From Oscillospiraceae bacterium (GTDB taxonomy: Bacteria; Bacillota; Clostridia; Oscillospirales; Oscillospiraceae): a stretch of DNA of 25,229 nt. The notes beneath the pieces were generated by a model. That model saw only the letters and a program-made list of their open reading frames with translations. It ran no database searches and was not told the origin of the DNA. Below, piece after piece: positions 7,803 through 14,581 of the stretch (its first letter is position 1; the number at the start of each line of letters is the position of its first letter). Made by a program: the position numbers and the translations under genes. The DNA lies in NCBI GenBank assembly GCA_020025535.1, contig JAHHRY010000015.1:1-25229 (forward strand), in the 5' to 3' direction.

Positions 7803-8410
7803 AGGTGGTTTTAAAATGACAAAAACAGCTATGATCTGTATAAAAGTAGTTATTGTGCTTCAATTGCTGTTTATACTGGCCTTAGGATATTTCTTTACCG
7901 ATATTAAAATGGAAAAATATTACTCGGACAAAAGCAATTACATAAATGCCACAGGAATCGTAACTCATATTTCTTACAACGAGGATCAATCGCTGTTGTG
8001 TTTCGGCTTTTCAGATTTAGATCCACAATTTGATGACAATAGTTTCAAAATTGTCGGGGACAACTTACTGATTGTCCGGCAAAATGGTATCGATGAGAAA
8101 ATTAAAATCGGAGATCAAGTGAGCTTTATTACAGCTCCAAAGTATTTTGGCGATGGCTATATCATGCCGATTGTGGAGATATCTGTAAACGGAGAGGAAT
8201 TGCTGGATTTTGAAGAGGGCTTTGCTAATCTGTTGAAATGGTTAGGTTGATTAACTGTATTCCCTGAATCAGATGTAAAGCTATTGGATCCATGCCATTC
8301 TTGTAAACGGATTATATGTATTCACAAGCATCGTCTATGGGGGACAAAATGGAGATTGTTGGAACAATCCCACTCTCTTAAAGATTCCAGGAATTTTCCT
8401 GGCAAGTGCC
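7784..8410 (+). repeat. Cassette 1 of a 674-bp-period tandem duplication
   Basis: The unit matches 8458-9083. It covers the gene's upstream 30 bases, the small membrane-protein gene, and a 150-bp tail with two hairpins (about 8352-8368 and 8387-8402, the latter CCAGGA-ATTT-TCCTGG). Similarity stops sharply at both edges, and between the copies lies RHS-like sequence (8412-8455). Confidence 0.8.
7816..8250 (+). CDS. Small single-TM protein, RHS immunity-like (copy 1)
   Basis: 144 residues from ATG 7816, chosen because AAAGGTGG lies 7 nt upstream and the protein and its RBS are conserved in copy 2; a longer open frame to 7750 is RHS relic. The N-terminus is a TM anchor (about 8-27, CIKVVIVLQLLFILALGYFF), followed by a soluble beta-rich domain with NLLIVRQNGIDEKIKIGDQV and a C-terminal NGEELLDFEEGFANLL. 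I do not recognise a named family. Its place beside a broken RHS core and its cassette-like duplication fit an immunity protein or a displaced orphan immunity gene, but no cognate toxin is seen. Function is inferred from context. Confidence 0.65.
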   Translation: MTKTAMICIKVVIVLQLLFILALGYFFTDIKMEKYYSDKSNYINATGIVTHISYNEDQSLLCFGFSDLDPQFDDNSFKIVGDNLLIVRQNGIDEKIKIGDQVSFITAPKYFGDGYIMPIVEISVNGEELLDFEEGFANLLKWLG

Positions 8411-8489
8411 ACTGAGAGCCAATTTATTTTTAACTCAATTACGCATTTTCCTTTTGGGGATAGCTTTGAAATATAAGGGAGGTTTTAAA
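8251..8489 (+). other. Cassette 1 tail and RHS relic between the copies
   Basis: 8251-8410 is the conserved cassette tail with two hairpins but no obvious T run. 8412-8455 is clearly related to 9215-9259, which there leads into the RHS core coding frame (LRIFLYDAEGHP). Here it reads LRIFL and then breaks off into the upstream region of cassette 2. Confidence 0.65.
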
Positions 8490-9083
8490 ATGACAAAAAC
8501 AGCTTTGATCTGTATAAAAGTAGTTATCGTACTTCAATTGCTGTTTATACTGGCCTTAGGATATTTCTTTACCGATATTAAAATGGAAAAATATTACTCG
8601 GACAAAAGCAATTACGTATCTGCTGCGGGAACTGTAACAGAAATTCATTACTCAAAAGATGAGACATGCTTATTTTTAAGCTTTTCAGATTTAGATCACC
8701 ATTTTGAGGAGGATACTCTCAATATTTTCGGGGATAACCTGCTCATTGTTCGGCAAAACGGTATCGATGAGAAAATTAAAATCGGAGATCGGATTAACTT
8801 TATCGCCGCTCCTAAAATTTGGGGCGATGGCTATTGTGTGCCGATTGTAGGGATATCTGTAGACGGAGAGGAATTGCTGGATTTTGAAGAGGGTTATACG
8901 AATCTGTTGAAATCATTAAATGATTAACTGTATTTCCTGAATCAGGTGTAAAGTTATTGGATCCATGCCATTCTTGTAAACGGATTATATGTATTCACAA
9001 GCATCGCCTTTTGGGGACAAAAGGGAGATTGTTGGAACAATCCCACTCTCTTAAAGGTGCCAGGAATTTTCCTGGCAAGCGCC
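8458..9083 (+). repeat. Cassette 2 of the tandem duplication
   Basis: The second copy of the 7784-8410 unit, at an offset of 674 bp (673 after a 1-bp indel). The start of the gene, the last third and the tail are almost identical to copy 1, and the middle of the gene is diverged. Tail hairpin TGCCAGGA-ATTT-TCCTGGCA lies at 9058-9077. Confidence 0.8.
8490..8927 (+). CDS. Small single-TM protein, RHS immunity-like (copy 2)
   Basis: 145 residues from ATG 8490 with AAGGGAGG 7 nt upstream. Residues 1-42 differ from copy 1 at one position only (MTKTALICIKVVIVLQLLFI). Residues about 43-80 are diverged, NLLIVRQNGIDEKIKIGD is identical, and the end is NGEELLDFEEG-like. A constant membrane anchor with a variable outer segment is what one expects if the soluble part recognises different partners. 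It is flanked by RHS relics on both sides. No name can be given. Confidence 0.65.
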   Translation: MTKTALICIKVVIVLQLLFILALGYFFTDIKMEKYYSDKSNYVSAAGTVTEIHYSKDETCLFLSFSDLDHHFEEDTLNIFGDNLLIVRQNGIDEKIKIGDRINFIAAPKIWGDGYCVPIVGISVDGEELLDFEEGYTNLLKSLND

Positions 9084-9218
9084 GTGGTATCACAACAGCG
9101 CCGCTTGCTGGTAGATAGCAGTTACGCAGGACAGCGTGTAAACATTTCGTGCGCATTCAAAACGGAGGCTTGCATTTTTGCCCTTAAGTGAGAAAACGTA
9201 TAAGGAAATGCCCTCTGA
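9084..9218. other. Short gap before the RHS core tip
   Basis: No gene is seen. The RHS frame is closed by TGA at 9216-9218. An overlapping open frame (9178-9396) is out of phase with the RHS frame and reads through RHS DNA, so it is not counted as a gene. Confidence 0.5.
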
Positions 9219-9929
9219 GAGAAAATTCGTGTTTATCTCAAATTACGCATTTTCCTTTATGATGCTGAAGGTCATCCCGTTGGTATGCAGTATCGAAACA
9301 CATCCTACGCTAATGACAAGTTTGACACCTATTGGTTTGAAAAAAATCTGCAGGGTGACATTATCGCTGTATATGACGATCATGGCACTAAGCTGATCAC
9401 CTATACCTACGATGCCTGAGGAAATTTCACTGTGGATTATCTTAATGGCGGCGATCATTCAAACGCAAATTATAATCCATTCCGTTACAGAGGATATTAT
9501 TACGACACCGAGACGAGCCTCTATTATGTATCCAGCCGATATTATGATCCCCAGATCGGTCGATTCATCAACCCGGATGATGTCCAGCTGCTGGGTGCCA
9601 ACAGCGACTTTGCAGGACTCAATTTATTTGTGTACTGCGGTAACAATCCCGTTTCCCGGACAGATAATAACGGACAATTCTGGCATTTAGTTGTAGGCGG
9701 TGTTTTAGGTGGCATTATGGCTGCAGGGAAACAACTCATTAAACGAGGTTTCCTTGATCCCCAAGCACGCCAATATTATGTAAAAACAGCTCACAATATG
9801 GGGGGTAAATATGTATTTGAACCATTACTGTACTCTCTGCGTATAAGCAATGACGGATCATATATCATAACGTTAAAAAATATATTCGTTAATTTCTTTA
9901 ATGTAAAGATTAGTCCGGACGCTAACTAA
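9219..9929 (+). pseudogene. RHS/WapA-type protein, C-terminal core remnant with short tail
   Basis: The frame reads IFLYDAEGHPVGMQYRNTS, then DTYWFEKNLQGDIIAVYDDH, TYDA, a TGA at 9417-9419 where RHS proteins have Trp (DAWGN), and then GN..VDYLNGG. Next comes the hallmark core end YRGYYYDTETSLYYVSSRYY followed by DPQIGRFINPDD and LFVYCGNNPVSRTDNNG. After that junction about 90 residues remain (QFWHLVVGGVLGGIMAAGK to the stop at 9927), shorter than usual RHS toxin tips. With no 5' RHS gene, an internal stop and a short tip, this is a relic. RHS proteins are polymorphic contact or secreted toxins whose variable tip follows the DPxGx core. A strong terminator follows 60 nt later. Confidence 0.8.
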
Positions 9930-9992
9930 TCGTCTTCTGTAATTTTAGTTTTTCACTGTTGATCTCTCTGCAATTTGGTCACAGGCAAAAGA

Positions 9993-10035
9993 AAATCCGA
10001 AAACCCGTTGCGCTGCAACAGGTTTTCGGATTTTT
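9993..10035. terminator. Strong bidirectional terminator between RHS remnant and kinase gene
   Basis: A 13-bp stem (9993-10005 with 10021-10033), one mismatch, then GTTGC/GCAAC and a 3-nt loop. T-rich tracts follow on both strands. It serves both the RHS remnant and the histidine kinase. Confidence 0.9.
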
Positions 10036-10058
10036 GTTTGTAAAAGGATCACTCCCGC

Positions 10059-11063
10059 TCAATAGGTACATTTGTAAAAGCGAATGGTAAACATAGCGCC
10101 CTGTGATGGGTTGTTTTCCGCTTTGATTGTGCCATTCTGTCTGGAAATAATCATCCGGGATAGCGCAAGGCCGATACCAAAGCTCTTATCGTCTGAATTT
10201 TTGCCCTTATAGAAGCGCTCGAAAATGTGGGGCAAATCCTCTTTGTCAATGCCGCTTCCGCTGTCCGTAATGACAATCTCTGTGTAGAGTGCATTTTCGC
10301 AGGCATTTATCTCGATTTTTCCACCGTCCGGCGTGTGTTCCATACAGTTTTTCACGATATTTCCTACCGCTTCCTGCGTCCAGGAAATATCGCCGCCGAA
10401 CTGTCCTTCCGAATGGATAATCAGCCTTTGTTCCCGCAGTTCCATAGGGACAAGCAGCGGTGCGGTTGCCTTGTCCAGCAGTGCGGACAGTGCAATCGTT
10501 TCGTTCTTGAACTGGATGGTTCCGGCATCCAGTTTGGAAATTTTCAGCAGCGCCGTAATCAGCCAGTCGATCCGGGACAGCAGCTCCTGCAATTCGTGGA
10601 TGAGCTTTATTTTCCGTTCCTCGCTGATATCGGGATTGGCCAGAAGCTGTACCAGCAGATTCATGGACGTAAGCGGCGTCCTGATCTGATGGGATATATC
10701 CGCAATGGAATCTGCAAGATAAATTTTATCGTCCTGCAGGTGCTGCTTCTGTTCCCTGAGGCAAACCGTCATTTTGTGAATCTCGCTCTGCAGAATCCCC
10801 AGTTCTCCTTCGGAATACTGCTTTAATGAGATATTCGTCTCATCGCCGTGCAGGATGCGATTGATGTCAACGGCAATATTATAAATGCGCCGATACCTTT
10901 GATAGGTGCTCAGCGTATAAACAAGCATAAACAGAAGACCCAGTATCAGCGTAAACACGCCAAAACGGATATCCCACAGCCAGGCAGCGACTGTCGCCGC
11001 AGCAGTCAGGAGCCCGTACAAAAACAGCGTTCTGACAACCTCCGGATTTCTGAAAAACTTCAT
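10059..11063 (-). CDS. Sensor histidine kinase
   Basis: A 334-residue membrane kinase. Two TM segments (about 11-29 and 33-50) are joined by only a few residues, so there is almost no sensor domain outside the cell, as in intramembrane-sensing kinases that respond through an ABC transporter. A HAMP-like stretch follows, then the H-box DISHQIRTPL (His125), N-box NIVKNCMEH (Asn239), G1 DSGSG (267-271), F-box FERFYKG and G2 FGIGLALS. All key residues are present. The ATG overlaps the regulator stop (TAATG). The likely partner transporter is the ATPase/permease at 3053-6393, now 3.6 kb downstream on the same strand. Confidence 0.93.
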   Translation of the reverse strand: MKFFRNPEVVRTLFLYGLLTAAATVAAWLWDIRFGVFTLILGLLFMLVYTLSTYQRYRRIYNIAVDINRILHGDETNISLKQYSEGELGILQSEIHKMTVCLREQKQHLQDDKIYLADSIADISHQIRTPLTSMNLLVQLLANPDISEERKIKLIHELQELLSRIDWLITALLKISKLDAGTIQFKNETIALSALLDKATAPLLVPMELREQRLIIHSEGQFGGDISWTQEAVGNIVKNCMEHTPDGGKIEINACENALYTEIVITDSGSGIDKEDLPHIFERFYKGKNSDDKSFGIGLALSRMIISRQNGTIKAENNPSQGAMFTIRFYKCTY

Positions 11064-11734
11064 TACGCATCCACCTTATATCCAAGTCCGCGGACAGTCC
11101 TGATCATTTCGGGATTCTGCGGATCGTCTTCGATCTTTTCTCTGAGCCGCTTGATATAGACCGTGAGCGTATTGTCGTTGACAAACTCTCCGGCAATATC
11201 CCAAATGGCTTCCAGAAGCTGTGTGCGGGAGAGGATTCTTCCTCTGTTGTTGAGAAATACAAGCAGCAGACGATACTCCAGTGCGGACAGATACAGATCC
11301 TTGCCGTCCTTGGTTGCTGTTCCCCTTACGGTGTCCACAACCACGTCTCCCAGCCGTATTTCCGTTCCCGCACCGCCCGTGAGCCGAAGGATGTTCTTGA
11401 TCCTTGTCACCAGTTCTCTCGGCCTGAAGGGCTTTGCAATGTAGTCATCCGCACCTAATTCAAACCCCGTTACCGTGCTGTATTCGTCTCCGGAAGCCGT
11501 GAGGAAAATAACCGGGATATTGGAATCCGTTTTGATGGCCTTGCAAACGGCAAAACCGTTTCCCTCCGCCAGAGATATGTCCAGCAGCACCAGTGAAAAC
11601 TGCTCCTCAGCCAGCAGTTTCAGGGCCTCCGTCTGTCCGGAGGCGTTTTTGACAGTATAGCCCTCGGTAGCAAGAAATTCCGTTAAATTGGCTACGATGC
11701 TTTTATCGTCTTCCACCAGCAGTAATTTTGTCAT
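11063..11734 (-). CDS. OmpR-family response regulator
   Basis: 223 residues. The receiver domain (1-115) has EDD (8-10), phospho-acceptor Asp52 in LVLLDISLAEGNG, Thr79 in FLTAS, and Lys101 in DDYIAKPF. The C-terminal winged helix (about 128-223) carries LSALEYRLLLVFLNNRGRI and ends TVRGLGYKVDA. It belongs to the group that controls peptide-responsive ABC exporters in Bacillota rather than being a clear VanR, although a vanG ghost lies nearby on the other strand. It is preceded by DUF6054 (32-nt gap) and overlaps the kinase by one base. Confidence 0.94.
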   Translation of the reverse strand: MTKLLLVEDDKSIVANLTEFLATEGYTVKNASGQTEALKLLAEEQFSLVLLDISLAEGNGFAVCKAIKTDSNIPVIFLTASGDEYSTVTGFELGADDYIAKPFRPRELVTRIKNILRLTGGAGTEIRLGDVVVDTVRGTATKDGKDLYLSALEYRLLLVFLNNRGRILSRTQLLEAIWDIAGEFVNDNTLTVYIKRLREKIEDDPQNPEMIRTVRGLGYKVDA

Positions 11735-11766
11735 GGGAGCACCTCGTTCCGTCTGCCTTTCAGGGG

Positions 11767-12093
11767 CTAAATAATTTCCCGGAGCTTGTCAAGGAACGCT
11801 TCTTCTCCCAAGGTGTTGATTTTGAAGAAGATAGCCTGACTGCCGCCGGCCGTAATGGCGGAAAGCTGGATCGGATCCGTGCCGTTCTGGAACAGCGTTA
11901 CGCTCATACTCACACGGTTGCTTCCCGCATAGCTGAACCGCTCAAACACACGCACACTGCACCGGGCACTGCCGCATCTGAAATCACTGGAATCTTCAAG
12001 GGATGCGGACATACTGCATTCCAGTATTCCGTCTTCAATCTTTCGGAGAATGTCATCAAATTGCCCGTACAGCTCACATTCCAATTTTGCCAT
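11767..12093 (-). CDS. DUF6054 family protein
   Basis: 108 residues from ATG 12091-12093 (MAKLECELYGQFDDIL). AAAGGTG lies 10 nt upstream, and an in-frame GTG nine bases earlier is too close to it. It contains SASLEDSSDFRCGSARCSVR, VFERFSYAGSNRVSM and the end IFFKINTLGEEAFLDKL, which match the DUF6054 pattern as I recall it. It is soluble, with no signal or TM. Its biochemical role is unknown. It is the second gene of the zinc-ribbon / DUF6054 / RR / HK operon, so a part in the same response is likely. Confidence 0.75.
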   Translation of the reverse strand: MAKLECELYGQFDDILRKIEDGILECSMSASLEDSSDFRCGSARCSVRVFERFSYAGSNRVSMSVTLFQNGTDPIQLSAITAGGSQAIFFKINTLGEEAFLDKLREII

Positions 12094-12112
12094 ATGATTC
12101 ACTCACCTTTCA

Positions 12113-12493
12113 TTATGGCAATTTTCTGCCGCAGTTATTGCAATACTCAAAATCATCTTCAACAGGTGTTCCGCAATAGGGACAGAATCTGTTATTCACA
12201 TCCGGCGTCTTTTTACGGGTGTCCAAAGGATTCCCATACTTTTCATTCAAGGGATCCGGTTCTTCCGTGTCATCGGTAATATCGAAGGAGGAATAACGGT
12301 TTTTATTTGTGGCGTTCTTAAAATTATACACTGTCTGCATGACCGCAATACAGGTCCACACAACACCGAACAGCGCAAACAGCGGGCTTGCCTGTGCCGC
12401 AGCCACTGTCCAGATGATACCAAAGGCAATCATACAGATTCCCACAACGCCGCCCATCATGGACGGGCCACGGCCGGGTTTAATATGTTTCAT
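12113..12493 (-). CDS. Small membrane protein with C-terminal zinc ribbon
   Basis: 126 residues. Two TM segments (about 12-32 and 38-55, around FGIIWTVAAAQASPLFALFG) are followed by a polar linker (DDTEEPDPLNEKYGN) and a C-terminal zinc ribbon FCPYCGTPVEDDFEYCNNCG. AGGAG lies 9 nt before ATG 12491-12493. First gene of the operon leading to the two-component system, with a promoter at 12626-12654. Zinc-ribbon membrane proteins of this kind are common in Clostridia, but the function is unknown. Confidence 0.75.
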   Translation of the reverse strand: MKHIKPGRGPSMMGGVVGICMIAFGIIWTVAAAQASPLFALFGVVWTCIAVMQTVYNFKNATNKNRYSSFDITDDTEEPDPLNEKYGNPLDTRKKTPDVNNRFCPYCGTPVEDDFEYCNNCGRKLP

Positions 12494-12811
12494 AATTCAT
12501 CTCTCCTGTCTTGGACGAACCACTTTCCCGTCTGTGCATTTTCTGCACGGTACAGGCAGAAAACCGGTGCTTTTTCCGCATTTTCGGTATTTGCAGCCGG
12601 CACGCATAACGGACTTCTCACTGCAATTATACCTATTTGTCACCAATATTGCAATGGCATTCTTGTCACTGTCATTCCGGGAAGGCCGTTGCCGCAATTT
12701 ATAAAAACGTCTGTTTTCCGCACTATCTATCCTCACAAATCAATGGTTTTCTCAATTTCCGAGAAAAATCAAACTATATGCACAGAAATTGCAAATGCCG
12801 CTGTTTCCGGC
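12494..12811. other. Intergenic region holding the zinc-ribbon operon promoter
   Basis: Apart from the minus-strand promoter, three TGTCA words (12638, 12664, 12670) occur here, echoing the phased boxes further right. Open plus frames in this stretch have no RBS and no recognisable protein. Confidence 0.5.
12626..12654 (-). promoter_or_regulatory. Sigma-A promoter of the zinc-ribbon/DUF6054/RR/HK operon
   Basis: On the minus strand TTGCAA (12649-12654), a 17-bp spacer, and a perfect TATAAT (12626-12631). The start point would be near 12618, giving a leader of about 125 nt. Confidence 0.65.
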
Positions 12812-12866
12812 AATGACATATTTGTCATTTTTGTGTCACCGCCCTGTCACCTTGGTTACATAAAAT
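12812..12866 (+). promoter_or_regulatory. Phased TGTCA boxes and -10 ahead of the vanG ghost
   Basis: TGTCA occurs at 12823, 12834 and 12845, an exact 11-bp pitch, and ends 12 bp before a TAAAAT -10 (12861-12866) that lacks a -35 box. This is the look of a promoter activated by an OmpR-family regulator binding direct repeats. A 7-bp dyad AATGACA/TGTCATT (12812-12818, 12823-12829) overlaps the first box. The regulator is not known; the one encoded at 11063-11734 is a candidate. Confidence 0.5.
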
Positions 12867-12966
12867 AGGGGCACTGGCAGCGAAATATATCCTTTTCACG
12901 CAAAAACTGTCGTTTTACCGGCAGATACGGCTGCCGATGTGAACTTTCAGGAGAGAAGTGTGTAAA

Positions 12967-13581
12967 ATGCAAAACAAAAAGATTGCTGTTATCTTTGGCA
13001 GATATTCCACAGAGTACGAGGTATCCCTTCAGTCGGCATATTCCGTTCGGATAAATTCGACATCCTCCCCATCGGAATTACCCGCAGCTGAAATGCGATT
13101 ATTTGCGTACGGGTATGGGCTTGTATGGTGTCCTCAGCTCTCCTTACGATGAAACGGTACTGCATCTTGATTTAAGGCCGGTGCTGTCTCTGAAATCGAA
13201 AGTGGCTTTGCTCAGAACGGTCAGGAAAGGCGACAGCGTGGGCTACGGCAGAGCTTTTATTGCACAGCGGGATTTTATCGCCGCCGTTTTGCCTGTGGGT
13301 TACGCCGATGGCTCCCCCAGAAATCTGTCCTGCGGAAAGAGTTATGTGCTGATTGGCGGGCAGCGGGCGCCGATAGTAGGAAGAATCCGCGTGGATCAGC
13401 TCACCGTTGACGTGACCGACATTCCCGGTGTTGCCGTCGGTATGACCGCAACATTGATCGGCAGGGACGGAAGTGCGGAAATTGCCGCCCCATGACGACC
13501 GAAAACGCAGAGACCATTACCAACGAATTATTGAGCCATATGGGACAGCGGCTGAAGGTTATGCGCCGTAAATGCCCCTGA
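12967..13581 (+). pseudogene. vanG-vanT fusion ghost (D-Ala-D-Ser ligase start joined to serine/alanine racemase end)
   Basis: The 5' part reads MQNKKIAVIFGRYSTEYEVS, the start of VanG-type ligases (normally GGNS, here GRYS). After a frame change at about 13050 it reads DKFDILPIGITR, also VanG. At about 13074-13086 it switches to NYPQLKCDYLRTGMGLYGVL and continues as the C-terminal racemase domain of VanT/Alr (LDLRPVLSLKSKV, GYGRAFIAQRD, AVLPVGYADGSPRNLS, GQRAPIVGRIRVDQ). Here the usual ICMDQ is IRVDQ. A 1-bp loss in a C run (13488-13491) causes the stop at 13493; the true end (TITNELLSHMGQRLKVMRR) is in another frame to 13581. The deletion removed most of vanG, any vanXY and the vanT membrane half. 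It is non-functional. Confidence 0.85.
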
Positions 13582-13766
13582 CAAAGGGTAGTACCAAACC
13601 TGCACATTCCTGAAAGCCTGCAGCAATCCGGAAATAACAGACGCCGCCTCAAAAAATGGGAAATCTGTCCAACTGGACAGCAGGCTTCTTGTCGTGCATC
13701 GTACTGGAAAAAACCATATCGTTATGTTATACTCAATTCACATTCAAATGACTCGGAGGATGCCAT
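13582..13766. other. Spacer with small hairpin before the CPBP gene
   Basis: No gene. A 6-bp hairpin CTGTCC-AACT-GGACAG lies at 13665-13680. The promoter at 13705-13733 occupies the rest. Confidence 0.4.
13705..13733 (+). promoter_or_regulatory. Promoter of the CPBP protease gene
   Basis: TGGAAA (13705-13710), a 17-bp spacer and an extended -10 TGTTATACT with TATACT at 13728-13733, 34 nt before the start codon. Confidence 0.6.
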
Positions 13767-14453
13767 ATGATGAAATCTCATGCAAAAAGTCTGTATATCA
13801 TAATATCCGTTCTGCTTTCAGCAGTCGCCATGAGTTTTGTGGACGGATTCATCCAGCCGCCCTATCTTTATAAGTCCATTCTGAAGATCTTTCTGTTTTT
13901 ACTGGTTCCGCTGATTTACTTTCTTCTGTTCCGGGACGAAATCAGCAGCCTCAAACAGCTGTTCACCCCCAGAAAGAAAGATTTTCTGTTTGCCCTTTCT
14001 CTGGGAGCGGGTGTCTTTGCCGTTGTGATGCTTGCATATTTTCTTTTCCGGAATTATATTGATTTTTCCGGAATCAAAGACTCGCTGACCTCAGGCATCG
14101 GTGTAAATGCCGGTAATTTTATATATGTCTCCCTCTATATTTCGCTGGTGAACTCTCTGCTGGAAGAGTTTTTCTTTCGAGGATTCGCCTTTATTATCTT
14201 AAAAAAGCACATGAGCCGTTGGTTTGCCTACCTGTTCAGTTCCGCATTGTTCGCTTTGTATCATGTGGGCATGACAAACGGATGGTTCCACTTCCTGATT
14301 TATATTCTGGCCATGCTCGGCCTGTTTGCCGGCGGCTGTATTTTTGATTTCCTGAACGAAAAATGCCGGAACATATATCCGTCATGGCTGGTGCATATGT
14401 TTGCTAACTTTGCCATCAATACGGTCGGCTGTATCCTGTTTGAAATCATCTAA
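13767..14453 (+). CDS. CPBP family intramembrane glutamic endopeptidase
   Basis: A 228-residue polytopic membrane protein from ATG 13767, with GGAGG 7 nt upstream. Hydrophobic segments lie at about 9-28, 38-56, 73-94, 117-132, 152-168, 174-198 and 208-226. The conserved CPBP (Rce1/Abi) motifs are present: EEFFFRG (Glu133, Glu134, Arg138), LFALYHVG (His166), and HMFANFAIN near the end (His210, Asn214). Members cleave peptides within the membrane; some in Gram-positives mature or give immunity to bacteriocins. No bacteriocin gene is seen beside it, so the substrate is unknown. It is monocistronic, between the vanG ghost and galK. Confidence 0.9.
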   Translation: MMKSHAKSLYIIISVLLSAVAMSFVDGFIQPPYLYKSILKIFLFLLVPLIYFLLFRDEISSLKQLFTPRKKDFLFALSLGAGVFAVVMLAYFLFRNYIDFSGIKDSLTSGIGVNAGNFIYVSLYISLVNSLLEEFFFRGFAFIILKKHMSRWFAYLFSSALFALYHVGMTNGWFHFLIYILAMLGLFAGGCIFDFLNEKCRNIYPSWLVHMFANFAINTVGCILFEII

Positions 14454-14501
14454 AAATAAAACAGGCTGGCTTTTCCGCTTCCGAATATTTGAAATATCCC
14501 A

Positions 14502-14530
14502 TTGTCCAAACTTGTCCTGACAGGTATAAT
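14502..14530 (+). promoter_or_regulatory. Promoter of galK
   Basis: TTGTCC (14502-14507), a 17-bp spacer and a perfect TATAAT (14525-14530), 52 nt before the galK start. Confidence 0.7.
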
Positions 14531-14581
14531 ATTCATAAGAATATAGAGTGATTTTCTCTAAAAGACAGGAGTGATTCTCTT

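Noticed and set aside
8352..8402. Cassette tail hairpins as attC-like integron sites
   Set aside because: They are simple short hairpins without the core-site sequences, and no integrase is present in the window.
9178..9396. 72-codon plus-strand frame before the RHS tip
   Set aside because: It reads the RHS DNA out of phase; the RHS frame over the same bases is recognisable.
11063..11734. Calling the response regulator VanR because of the nearby vanG ghost
   Set aside because: It is on the other strand in an operon with DUF6054 and a zinc-ribbon gene, and with its short-loop kinase it fits the ABC-exporter type better. The sequence alone does not prove a Van role.
12485..12868. 127-codon plus-strand frame between the zinc-ribbon gene and the vanG ghost
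   Set aside because: It overlaps promoter elements of both directions, has no RBS and matches nothing known.
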